A DNA stretch of 13,485 nt, taken from assembly GCA_021162905.1 (NCBI GenBank), contig JAGGXT010000136.1:1-13485 (forward strand), given 5' to 3'. Positions 8,130-13,485 of the stretch are shown here, one piece after another (the first letter of the stretch is position 1; every line of letters begins with the position of its first letter). This DNA is from Candidatus Odinarchaeota archaeon (lineage in GTDB: Archaea; Asgardarchaeota; JAGGXT01). A program made the position numbers and the translations under genes. The notes under the pieces are model-generated. The model was not told the origin of the DNA, made no database searches, and worked only from the letters and a program-made list of their open reading frames with translations.

Positions 8130-8624
8130 TTAACGCTTATATCCTATTTTTCTGAGGAATTCCTTTCTCTCTTTTATCTTATCTTCATCTTCTACTCCTA
8201 AGGGTGTAAATCCGTCTACTACTCCTAAAACGCCTCTACCTTGTTCTGTTTTAGCAACTATTACTTGTACAGGATTTGCAGTTGCACAGAATATTCTAAG
8301 AATCTCTGGAGTGTTTCGTAAATAAGGCAATACATTGATAGGATAACCATTTTTCAAGAATACGACAAAAAAATGTCCAGCTCCAACCTTCTTAGCCGCT
8401 TCAATAGCCTTATCTATTAGTTCTTTATCGTTGCCATCAAATCGAATCAATCTATCTCCTGATGCCTCGCAAAAAGCAATACCGAACTTTATGTGTGGTG
8501 ATGCATTAACAAGAGCCTCATAAACATCTTCCACAGTTTTAATGAAATGTGACATACCTAAGATTATATTACATCCTTCTGGGACCTTTATATCAACTAC
8601 ATCGAATTCTACTTTTGCGCACAT
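8130..8624 (-). CDS. Adenosine-specific kinase family protein (PF04008)
   Basis: This 164-residue protein matches the small family named adenosine-specific kinase, common in archaea and thermophilic bacteria. The family name implies ATP-dependent phosphorylation of adenosine, though its physiological role is poorly defined. Visible blocks are [20 protein letters not shown] (15-34), [11 protein letters not shown] (46-56), [10 protein letters not shown] (81-90), [20 protein letters not shown] (95-114), CATANP (113-118) and [12 protein letters not shown] (127-138). The start at 8624 was chosen because GGAGG lies 8 bases upstream and the protein then begins just before the first family strand. 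An in-frame TTG at 8687 would add 21 residues not typical of the family. The gene converges on the fen1 cluster across 34 AT-rich bases and appears to be transcribed alone. Confidence 0.9.
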   Translation of the reverse strand: MCAKVEFDVVDIKVPEGCNIILGMSHFIKTVEDVYEALVNASPHIKFGIAFCEASGDRLIRFDGNDKELIDKAIEAAKKVGAGHFFVVFLKNGYPINVLPYLRNTPEILRIFCATANPVQVIVAKTEQGRGVLGVVDGFTPLGVEDEDKIKERKEFLRKIGYKR

Positions 8625-8743
8625 TGTACCATCCTCCAGTTGATAATTTAGGTTTTCGATCCCAATATTATCACAATAAATTATCAATAAATTATCTCTA
8701 ATAATTATTAAGATGAAATTTCAACTGTTAAGATATGCATAAC

Positions 8744-8752
8744 TTTAATAAT
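8744..8752 (+). promoter_or_regulatory. TATA-like box for the guide RNA
   Basis: TTTAATAAT is centred about 26-32 bases before the start of the GC-rich structured region (about 8775-8782), the spacing expected between an archaeal TATA box and a transcription start. It supports an independently transcribed RNA on the + strand. Confidence 0.5.
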
Positions 8753-8779
8753 TATTTTTGAGTTATCAATCTTAAAGGG

Positions 8780-8882
8780 TAGTCCCGTGGTTGAGTAAGG
8801 GCAGAGATTTTCAATGAAGCTTCTTTTCCCCCACGGGGTACACCGATGCGGCGCCGGCTCTCGAGTCACCGGCGCCACAATC
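8780..8882 (+). ncRNA. Candidate archaeal H/ACA guide RNA
   Basis: Archaeal H/ACA RNAs direct conversion of uridine to pseudouridine together with Cbf5, Nop10, Gar1 and L7Ae. Here a lower stem of 9 pairs (8782-8790 with 8831-8839, the two outermost being G-U wobbles) is followed directly by ACA at 8840-8842. Above it is a pocket with strands 8791-8796 and 8826-8830, placing the upper stem exactly 14 bases from ACA. The upper stem (8797-8802 with 8819-8825, one bulged U) has 6 pairs. It leads to a k-loop: A8803/A8818, then sheared G8804-A8817 and A8805-G8816, with U8815 before the GA, as L7Ae sites require. The predicted target is GGGAA-UN-ACUCAA, pocket edges flexible. A second GC-rich hairpin (8850-8876) with 8 pairs and an 11-base loop is also followed by ACA, but shows no pocket. 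This is a hand-folded model. Confidence 0.65.
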
Positions 8883-8979
8883 TTCTATAAACACAAAATA
8901 GATTAAGACCAATATTAATAATATTTTTTAGTTTTAATAATAAGAGATTTTTTCTCTATTGCGCTAGTATAATAATCCT

Positions 8980-9339
8980 ATGGAGATACATGACTTAGAA
9001 TTGTCGTGTGGGTTTAATATGACTAAAATTAAGGTTGACCTTTTCACCTGCCCGGTCTGTATGAGTGTTATTGATTATCTAGAAGTGGATTTAGAAGAAA
9101 CAGAAAAAGTTTTTTTGGAAACGGGAAAGCCAGTCCCTGTAATAGTTACATGTCCAAATGGGCATGCCCTGATAGTATATGTTTATATAAATATTGAAAA
9201 TAATAAAAAGAGAGCCTTGATTAGACAAGTCAAATCAGCCATCGCTGTGACGAGTTCAAGTAAAGAAAATACTGAAAAAGAAGAAAGCGAATCTAAGAAC
9301 GCTCTATCTAAAGCAAAAAATTGGTTAGAAGGACTATAA
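8980..9339 (+). CDS. Small zinc-binding protein with charged tail
   Basis: This 119-residue protein has an N-terminal domain with CPVC (C24, C27) and CPNGH (C58, H62), which looks like one zinc site (CxxC...CxxxH). Strand-like segments IKVDLF and ALIVYVYINI lie around the ligands. Residues about 90-110 form a Ser/Glu/Lys-rich linker, and the end (ALSKAKNWLEGL) is a short amphipathic helix. I do not recognise a named family. ATG at 8980 has no clear ribosome-binding site but sits about 40 bases after a TATA-like stretch; ATG at 9019 (residue 14) is a possible alternative that keeps the zinc site. The next gene starts 15 bases downstream with a strong ribosome-binding site, so the two are very likely cotranscribed. 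Their C-terminal helices look alike. Confidence 0.75.
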   Translation: MEIHDLELSCGFNMTKIKVDLFTCPVCMSVIDYLEVDLEETEKVFLETGKPVPVIVTCPNGHALIVYVYINIENNKKRALIRQVKSAIAVTSSSKENTEKEESESKNALSKAKNWLEGL

Positions 9340-9341
9340 GT

Positions 9342-9349
9342 AGAGGTGA
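9342..9349 (+). promoter_or_regulatory. AGAGGTGA ribosome-binding site deciding the start at 9355
   Basis: AGAGGTGA lies 5 bases before ATG at 9355. An in-frame GTG at 9346 is part of this site itself and is therefore not the start. Confidence 0.7.
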
Positions 9350-9354
9350 GATAC

Positions 9355-9750
9355 ATGACTATAAATAGTGTTCATATAATAAATAAGGAAGGGATCCCCA
9401 TAATATCTATATCCTCTGGTAATGAGCCTATTGATCCAGAAGTGATGAGTGCTATCATTACAACTCTTAAAGCTTTAGCAGAAACCTCAAAGGTTTCTGG
9501 AGGAGAATTAGACAGTTTCACAATCGGTAATACTCAATTTTATGCGATAGATATTAAAAATAAAGAACTAACAATTGTAATTTCCGTTGAAAAGCCAACA
9601 AAAAGTGATTTTTCTAAGATTGATCAAATCAAAAATGTGGTAGTAATCGAAAATGACATGTCAAAAATTAAAGATAAAATAAATGAGATTTTATATAAAG
9701 AAAGTTTGCTTGATAAAACTCGAAAATGGGCGGATGAAGTTTGGGGCTAA
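9355..9750 (+). CDS. Longin/roadblock-like small protein (fold inferred)
   Basis: This 131-residue protein has the layout of archaeal roadblock/longin-type (profilin-like) domains. A first strand INSVHIINKEGIPIISIS (3-20) carries the typical hydrophobic-x-G-x-P turn. A long helix (about 29-48, PEVMSAIITTLKALAETSKV) follows, then strands SFTIGNTQFYAIDIKN and ELTIVISVEK (about 54-80), and a C-terminal helical part ending LDKTRKWADEVWG. In other archaea and in eukaryotes such domains form dimers and often regulate small Ras-like GTPases; no GTPase gene is present in this window. The fold is inferred from pattern, not from a search. The C-terminal helix (KTRKW) resembles that of the preceding zinc protein (KAKNW), which suggests that both dock on the same partner. 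About 97 AT-rich bases separate it from the RNase Z gene. Confidence 0.7.
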   Translation: MTINSVHIINKEGIPIISISSGNEPIDPEVMSAIITTLKALAETSKVSGGELDSFTIGNTQFYAIDIKNKELTIVISVEKPTKSDFSKIDQIKNVVVIENDMSKIKDKINEILYKESLLDKTRKWADEVWG

Positions 9751-9847
9751 CATTGCTTGAAGGATAAAAATACACATAGATAAATTTATTTTTGCTTAAG
9801 CTATCGTTATTCAAGTTCCGCATAGCACAAGGGTGGGTATTTTTGAA

Positions 9848-10765
9848 ATGACTATCTTTGAATTAGTTTTCCTTGGAACTGCTGGTTCTATCCCGACAGA
9901 AGATAGAAATCTAAGCGCTATTGCACTGAAAAGGAAAAGGGAAGTGTTTCTTTTTGATGCAGGTGAAGATGTTCAACGACGTTTTATTAAGGCAAAACTC
10001 GGGCTTAACAGACCTTTAAGAATTTTTATTACTCACATGCACAGTGACCATATTAATGGTCTACATGGTTTATTGTCAAGATTTGCGATGGAGGACAGGA
10101 GTGAGAAAGTTGAAATTTATGGGCCTCCTGGAATACAAAAATACCTTACGTGTATATTAAATGTCGAAGATATATCAGAGAATTCATATACGCTAGAAAT
10201 ATATGAATTCGAAAAAGAGCAATGCCTTGTAGAAACAGATGAGTATTCAATTTTTGCGATAAAGGTAAATCATAATATCCCTTATGCTTTTGGGTATATA
10301 TTCTTAGAAAAACCTCTCCCAGGGAAGTTTCACCCTGAGAAGGCAGAAGAACTTGGTATACCTAAGGGTCCGTTATGGAAAAAATTGCAGACTGGAGAAA
10401 CTATAGAAATCAATGGTAAAATTATCCGACCTACTGATGTAATGGACCCTCCTAGACCAGGAGTAAAAATAGTAATAAGTGGTGATACCACCTATTCTGA
10501 AAATTTAATTACTCATGCTAAGAATGCTGATTTTCTAATTCATGAGGCAATGTATACACATGACCTTGAATATGAAGCCATACTTAGGGGACATTCAACA
10601 GCAAAACAAGCAGCTCTAATTGCAAAGAGAGCTAACGTTAAAATGCTGATATTAACACATATTAGTGCACGTTATAAGGATCCCTCAAAATTAGAAGAAG
10701 AAGCAAAAGCTATATTTCCTAATACGATAGTTGCTTATGATTTGCTCAGGATAAAAATAAGATAA
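9848..10765 (+). CDS. rnz: Ribonuclease Z (tRNA 3' processing endonuclease)
   Basis: This metallo-beta-lactamase-fold nuclease cuts the 3' trailer from tRNA precursors. The zinc motif THMHSDHINGL is clear (H63, H65, D67, H68 in this numbering). The other ligands fit the family: H in VNHNIPYAFGY, D in SGDTTY, and H in THISARY near the end. The segment GIPKGPLWKKLQTGE is the typical RNase Z signature after the exosite region. Length (305 aa) is that of the short homodimeric form. ATG at 9848 gives the usual N-terminus just before ELVFLGTAGSIPT. An in-frame GTG at 9833 would add five residues, but it lies within the purine-rich GGGTGGG stretch (9831-9837), which is more likely part of the ribosome-binding region. 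The gene ends 11 bases before the convergent acyl-CoA synthetase gene. Confidence 0.94.
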   Translation: MTIFELVFLGTAGSIPTEDRNLSAIALKRKREVFLFDAGEDVQRRFIKAKLGLNRPLRIFITHMHSDHINGLHGLLSRFAMEDRSEKVEIYGPPGIQKYLTCILNVEDISENSYTLEIYEFEKEQCLVETDEYSIFAIKVNHNIPYAFGYIFLEKPLPGKFHPEKAEELGIPKGPLWKKLQTGETIEINGKIIRPTDVMDPPRPGVKIVISGDTTYSENLITHAKNADFLIHEAMYTHDLEYEAILRGHSTAKQAALIAKRANVKMLILTHISARYKDPSKLEEEAKAIFPNTIVAYDLLRIKIR

Positions 10766-10776
10766 TCATAAAATTT
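10766..10776. terminator. Shared AT-rich gap between convergent genes
   Basis: Only 11 bases separate the stops of RNase Z (+) and the acyl-CoA synthetase subunit (-). The run AAAATTTTTATT at about 10770-10782 offers T-rich sequence on both strands and could serve as a two-way terminator, as archaeal RNA polymerase stops on T-runs. There is no hairpin. Confidence 0.3.
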
Positions 10777-12264
10777 TTATTCTGGCGGTTTCCACCTTTT
10801 TATATATTCATCCAGAAAACCTCTTTGTTTTAAATATTCTCCGTATGTTGCTAGTGCATGCATAGCTCTTACGGCTCTCTCGGGTGTTGGATATGCGGGT
10901 ATACCTACTTCATCAAATGAATCTCTTAAGTAGCAGGCATACTCTTGAGATCCAATATCACAAGCAACTATAGGTTTATTGTATTTTTTCATAAGATTGA
11001 TAAATCTATCCGTTATTGTATCATCAAGCATAGGAACATGGTGTAAGGCAATCACTACCAGCCCATCAATATGCGGGTCTCTTAAAAGAACATCCGCTGC
11101 GATTTCAAACATTTCTGTACTTGCACTACCAGTTAAATCTACTGGATTAACATTAGTTGCAAATTTTGGTAATACACCCTCCTTCTTTAGCTCTTCAAAT
11201 TTATTATATGTTTCTTCTGGCAATTTTATTATATTAAGGCCCATCATCTCTGCTGCGTCGGTTGCCATTACTCCTGCTCCTCCTCCGTCTGTTAAAATTG
11301 CGATATTTTTTCCTCGAAGTGGTCTCTGGAATATTAATGCTTTTGCCATGTCGAACATATGCTCCATATCTTCAGCTCTGAGAACCCCTGCTTGTTTGAA
11401 TGCAACATCGTAAATAACATCACTTCCTGCAATGGCAGCTGTATGACTAGCTGCAGCTCTAGCTCCCGCTTCCGTGCGTCCAGACTTTAATATTATAATT
11501 GGTTTTACAACACTCACCTTCTTTGCAATCTCAACAAATTCCCTTCCCCTTTTTATCGTCTCACTATAGATTAAGATAACCCTTGTTTTTTCATCTTTTG
11601 AGAGATACTCTAACATGTCGATTTCGTCTATATCAGCCTTATTTCCATAACTAACAAAACGTCTGAGACCTATTCCTTCACCTGCCATGTAGTCAAGTAC
11701 TGCAATACCGAAAGCTCCACTTTGAGTTAAAAATGAAATATATCCTGGCTTAGGTCTAGGCGTACCCACAAGCTCTCTATTATCTTTAGTTCTCTTCTTC
11801 TCAGGTAAAAATAATGTATCAACACCAGAATAAGAATCTAATACTCCTAACCCGTTAGGGCCAATAATGCGAATTCCATATTTTTTCGCAATACTTATAA
11901 CTCTCTTCTCCAACTCTACATTTCCTATTTCACTGAATCCAGCACTTATAATAACTACAGCTTGGGTTCCCTTTTTTCCAATTTGTTCCATCACATCAGG
12001 TACAAACCTAGCTGGAATTATTACAACAGCTAGATCTACGCTCTCAGGAATATCTAAGATGCTTCTATATATCTTATATCCTAATAATTCTTCTCCTTTT
12101 ATATTTACAGGATATACCTTACCTCTAAATACACCATTTTTGATGTTATCGACAAAATTTTTAAATGTCACATACCCAGGAGAGTTAACATCAGTAGACG
12201 CACCAATAACAGCTACCGTCTTTGGGTTAAAAAATTTAGATATATTTTCATCATCGTGTTGCAT
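10777..12264 (-). CDS. ADP-forming acetate/acyl-CoA ligase, alpha subunit
   Basis: The alpha subunit of ADP-forming acyl-CoA synthetases turns acyl-CoA, ADP and phosphate into acid, CoA and ATP (the energy-yielding step of peptide and sugar fermentation in many archaea) or runs in reverse. An N-terminal CoA-binding Rossmann domain begins FFNPKTVAVIGAS (11-23) and includes IRIIGPNGLG (131-140). Two succinyl-CoA-synthetase-like domains follow. The loop ASHTAAIAGSD (272-282) holds the histidine (H274) phosphorylated in this family. GGGAGVMATDAAEMMGL (327-343) is the usual nucleotide/phosphate-side glycine motif. At 495 residues it is slightly longer than typical alpha subunits; a Lys/Arg-rich insertion near 155-173 accounts for part. 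The ATP-grasp beta subunit is neither fused nor adjacent here. The start ATG has GAGGG 7 bases upstream. The acyl substrate cannot be read from sequence. Confidence 0.92.
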   Translation of the reverse strand: MQHDDENISKFFNPKTVAVIGASTDVNSPGYVTFKNFVDNIKNGVFRGKVYPVNIKGEELLGYKIYRSILDIPESVDLAVVIIPARFVPDVMEQIGKKGTQAVVIISAGFSEIGNVELEKRVISIAKKYGIRIIGPNGLGVLDSYSGVDTLFLPEKKRTKDNRELVGTPRPKPGYISFLTQSGAFGIAVLDYMAGEGIGLRRFVSYGNKADIDEIDMLEYLSKDEKTRVILIYSETIKRGREFVEIAKKVSVVKPIIILKSGRTEAGARAAASHTAAIAGSDVIYDVAFKQAGVLRAEDMEHMFDMAKALIFQRPLRGKNIAILTDGGGAGVMATDAAEMMGLNIIKLPEETYNKFEELKKEGVLPKFATNVNPVDLTGSASTEMFEIAADVLLRDPHIDGLVVIALHHVPMLDDTITDRFINLMKKYNKPIVACDIGSQEYACYLRDSFDEVGIPAYPTPERAVRAMHALATYGEYLKQRGFLDEYIKRWKPPE

Positions 12265-12304
12265 GGGTATCCCTCATTCTATTTCTTTATGTAAAATACT
12301 CCCA

Positions 12305-12318
12305 TATTTTTAAAAAAT
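12305..12318 (-). promoter_or_regulatory. TATA-like box for the acyl-CoA synthetase gene
   Basis: On the - strand this reads TTTTTTAAAAATA, about 45 bases before the ATG at 12264. It would place transcription start near 12287 and leave a short leader containing the GAGGG ribosome-binding site. It implies that the gene can be transcribed independently of the upstream winged-helix gene. Confidence 0.45.
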
Positions 12319-12352
12319 TATCTATGGATTAGTTTACTAAAATTATTAAAAA

Positions 12353-12368
12353 GTGAAAATACTTTCAC
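12353..12368. repeat. Inverted repeat GTGAAA-ATAC-TTTCAC
   Basis: A perfect 6-base inverted repeat with a 4-base spacer lies in the 112-base gap between the winged-helix gene stop and the acyl-CoA synthetase promoter. It could be a small regulator operator upstream of the TATA-like box, or a weak hairpin ending the winged-helix transcript. A copy of TTACTAA lies beside it at 12334-12340. Confidence 0.4.
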
Positions 12369-12376
12369 GAGTAATT

Positions 12377-12781
12377 TTATCTCTTCTCTCTTTTATTTTT
12401 TATACCAGAAATCCATTTTCGGTAAGCCTTAGCTAACCTTTCAAGTGCCGATGCAAAGTCAGTAGATAAATAGTAAGTTCCTATACCTCTTTCAAACCGT
12501 ATCATTCCTAATCTTTTCAAATCCTTTAAAAGTCTATAAAAAGTTGCTTTACTAACTTTATCCCTTAAATTCTGCTGAATTTTAGCAACTTCCTTCCTTG
12601 TTAAACCATTCCTTGGATTACTATATAGAATATTTAAAATATACAATACAACCTTCTTCTTATTCTCTTCTCTATCTTTGGGATATATTAAGTCGATTAT
12701 TTGCTCTATCTTTAACTTTGTAGAAATATCTCGATGTCGAAAATGGATCTTTGGAAGATCAATACTATTTACTTTAGCCAT
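12377..12781 (-). CDS. Winged-helix transcriptional regulator
   Basis: This 134-residue basic protein has a central winged helix-turn-helix (about 45-110). It comprises a first helix (KKKVVLYILNILYSN), RKEVAKIQQNL, the recognition-like helix SKATFYRLLKDLKRLGMIRF, and the wing RGIGTYYLS. A Lys/Arg-rich C-terminal helix ends the protein. No ligand-binding domain or metal site is visible, so it may sense through its short N-terminal segment or act as a constitutive regulator. ATG at 12781 was chosen because GGTGAG lies 3 bases upstream; an in-frame ATG at 12805 would add eight residues and has no such site. It lies upstream of the acyl-CoA synthetase gene on the same strand and divergent from the TM2 gene, both plausible targets. 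A palindrome lies just upstream of its start. Confidence 0.85.
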   Translation of the reverse strand: MAKVNSIDLPKIHFRHRDISTKLKIEQIIDLIYPKDREENKKKVVLYILNILYSNPRNGLTRKEVAKIQQNLRDKVSKATFYRLLKDLKRLGMIRFERGIGTYYLSTDFASALERLAKAYRKWISGIKNKREKR

Positions 12782-12815
12782 AATCTCACCAAATATACAA
12801 CTCAAATATAAAATA

Positions 12816-12838
12816 TTACTAAATTGCTATGTTAGTAA
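12816..12838. promoter_or_regulatory. Palindrome TTACTAA-N9-TTAGTAA, candidate operator
   Basis: A perfect 7-base inverted repeat with half-sites 16 bases apart (about one and a half helical turns) lies in the divergent region between the winged-helix gene and the TM2 gene. For the - strand gene, a TATA-like TGTATAAATCA (12845-12855 read on -) puts the transcription start near 12823, inside the palindrome. This is a layout expected for autorepression. A further TTACTAA occurs at 12334-12340 before the acyl-CoA synthetase gene. AT-rich sequence makes chance matches possible. Confidence 0.45.
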
Positions 12839-12866
12839 ATCTAATGATTTATACACTTACAGAGAA

Positions 12867-12876
12867 ATATTTATTT
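12867..12876 (+). promoter_or_regulatory. TATA-like box for the TM2 protein gene
   Basis: ATATTTATTT preceded by purine-rich AGAGAA (BRE-like) would start transcription near 12895, about 28 bases before the ATG at 12923. GGTTGA at about 12911-12916 may serve as a weak ribosome-binding site. Confidence 0.4.
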
Positions 12877-12922
12877 GAAGCTTCAATATAAGATTATCCA
12901 CAAATCTTAGGGTTGAAAGAAA

Positions 12923-13363
12923 ATGAGTACTAAACAATGCCCTTATTGTAATGCTATAATTCCTGCCGATGCTGTATTCTGTCCAAACTGTGGCGCTCAA
13001 TTAACAGCTCCACAGCCTCAACCTACGTATCAACCACCATCCCCGCCTACATATGCTCCACAACCACCAGCACCACCAGCACCAGCTATGCCTCCTGTGT
13101 ATCCTCAACAACCTATTAAAGAAAAAAGCTCAACTATTGCTGCTATTTTGTCATTTTTAATACCAGGAGTAGGGCAGATCTATGTTGGAAAGGTAATGAG
13201 GGGCATCGTGGTCCTAATACTTGGGATAGTTATTGCTGTGTTCTCTATATTTCTCTTCTTCATTCCTTACTTAATATATTGGCTTTGGAACATATATGAT
13301 GCATATTCACTTGCTAATAAGTATAATGAAGAATACAAAAGACTTGGGCAGCCCCCATGGTAG
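12923..13363 (+). CDS. Zinc-ribbon, Pro-rich linker, TM2-domain membrane protein
   Basis: This 146-residue protein has three parts. Residues 6-23 form a zinc ribbon (C6, C9, C20, C23; CPYC...CPNC). Residues 29-65 are a Pro/Gln/Ala/Tyr-rich linker coded partly by short CCACCAGCA-like repeats (about 13061-13090). Residues about 69-131 form a TM2 domain: hydrophobic helix TIAAILSFLIPGVGQIYVGK with the GxGxxYxG turn, a long membrane segment (about 92-118), and the family ending NIYDAYSLANKYN. There is no signal peptide; the zinc ribbon is probably cytoplasmic. TM2 proteins are widespread, but their function is not established in archaea. The gene is divergent from the winged-helix regulator and is followed by a GC-rich stem-loop. 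Confidence 0.9.
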   Translation: MSTKQCPYCNAIIPADAVFCPNCGAQLTAPQPQPTYQPPSPPTYAPQPPAPPAPAMPPVYPQQPIKEKSSTIAAILSFLIPGVGQIYVGKVMRGIVVLILGIVIAVFSIFLFFIPYLIYWLWNIYDAYSLANKYNEEYKRLGQPPW

Positions 13364-13388
13364 CCCTAGGCACTTGAAAAAGAGTTAG

Positions 13389-13452
13389 TGGAAAGGTAGC
13401 GGGAGTCATCTGCATCACCGCAAGGTTTATAGCATCGTCCCGCTACTTTCCA
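13389..13452 (+). ncRNA. GC-rich long stem-loop with GCAA tetraloop, possible structured RNA
   Basis: Bases 13389-13404 pair with 13438-13452 in a stem of 15 base pairs with one bulged G (13395). Inside is an asymmetric internal loop (13405-13410 against 13435-13437). It is followed by TGC/GCA (13411-13413 with 13432-13434), a short imperfect stem, and ACC/GGT (13417-13419 with 13424-13426) closing GCAA (13420-13423), a GNRA tetraloop on the + strand. It begins 26 bases after the TM2 gene stop and is much richer in GC than its surroundings. It is not a tRNA, C/D RNA or recognisable SRP or RNase P RNA segment. It may be part of a larger RNA running past the right edge, a 3' UTR element, or a DNA-level inverted repeat. 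Confidence 0.45.
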
Positions 13453-13485
13453 GCACATGCCCTACACCAACACATCATTAATTGA

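Larger units (their letters stand above)
8688..8979. other. Intergenic region holding an RNA gene
   Basis: No protein gene is supported here. The stretch is very AT-rich except for the GC-rich island at about 8782-8879, listed separately as a guide-RNA candidate with its TATA-like box. Bases 8881-8979 contain T-runs (T6 at 8925-8930 and 8948-8953) that could end the RNA, and promoter-like AT-rich sequence for the next protein gene, e.g. TTTTAATAATAA at about 8931-8942. Confidence 0.6.

Noticed and set aside
8780..8882. tRNA or C/D box RNA in the GC-rich island
   Set aside because: There is no T-loop (TTCGAAT-like) or acceptor pairing with D-arm spacing, and no RUGAUGA/CUGA boxes. The fold fits H/ACA instead.
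8943..8957. Hairpin terminator AGAGA-TTTTT-TCTCT
   Set aside because: Only five weak pairs around a T-run. Archaeal termination would rely on the T-run alone, so it is mentioned only in the intergenic entry.
10979..12313. Two sizeable open frames antisense to the acyl-CoA synthetase gene
   Set aside because: Their translations are low-complexity Ser/Ile/Thr-rich with no motif, and they lie opposite a gene with clear family motifs. They are shadow frames.
13061..13090. Tandem repeat (CCACCAGCA-like) as a separate repeat element
   Set aside because: It is simply the coding sequence of the Pro/Ala-rich linker of the TM2 protein.
13364..13485. CRISPR repeat, tRNA or C/D box RNA on either strand
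   Set aside because: There is only one copy, with no spacers. The stem encloses just 33 bases, too few for a tRNA, and no D box is present on either strand.
1..13485. Mobile element, prophage or defence island
   Set aside because: No transposase, integrase, flanking direct repeats, toxin-antitoxin pair or Cas-like gene was found. The genes are mostly housekeeping with uniform base composition.

Overview
The window reads as a piece of an AT-rich archaeal chromosome, most likely from a thermophilic member of the TACK group. The evidence is an archaeal FEN1 nuclease, a zinc-finger SF2 helicase of archaeal type, an archaeal adenosine-specific-kinase family protein, an ADP-forming acyl-CoA synthetase alpha subunit, TATA-like boxes 24-30 bases before several starts, and GGAGG/GGTGA ribosome-binding sites inside gene clusters. 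Two short GC-rich islands with long stems stand out against the AT-rich background, as structured RNA genes do in AT-rich thermophiles. The exact lineage cannot be fixed from the sequence alone.

Layout. Bases 1-2559 hold a large SF2 helicase whose frame is open at the left edge. Bases 2695-5489 are a tldD-tldE pair overlapping by 4 bases. Bases 5547-8095 form a compact + strand cluster: FEN1 with its own TATA-like box, a DUF72 protein with a SWIM-like C-terminal extension, and a small basic protein of unknown function. Facing it on the - strand (8130-8624) is an adenosine-specific-kinase family protein. Bases 8688-8979 contain no protein gene but do carry a TATA-like box and a strong candidate H/ACA guide RNA. 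A zinc-binding small protein and a longin/roadblock-like small protein follow as a pair (8980-9750), then ribonuclease Z (9848-10765). RNase Z converges on an ADP-forming acyl-CoA synthetase alpha subunit (10777-12264, -). Upstream of that on the same strand is a small winged-helix regulator (12377-12781, -), and divergent from the regulator is a zinc-ribbon/Pro-rich/TM2 membrane protein (12923-13363, +). The window ends in a GC-rich stem of 15 base pairs capped by a GCAA tetraloop.

How the parts may work together. Most genes are housekeeping: DNA flap processing, tRNA 3' processing, rRNA modification, peptide turnover and acyl-CoA energy metabolism. The most interesting points are: (i) the DUF72 gene, whose conserved N-terminus is one base out of frame with its ribosome-binding site and ATG; (ii) its SWIM-like tail and its coupling to fen1, which hint at a nucleic-acid role; (iii) a guide RNA whose stem, pocket and k-loop spacings fit the archaeal H/ACA pattern; (iv) the zinc-binding/longin-like pair with similar C-terminal helices; and (v) a palindrome between the winged-helix regulator and the TM2 gene, with a further copy of its half-site before the acyl-CoA synthetase gene. 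No CRISPR array, insertion sequence, integrase, tRNA or rRNA gene is visible.
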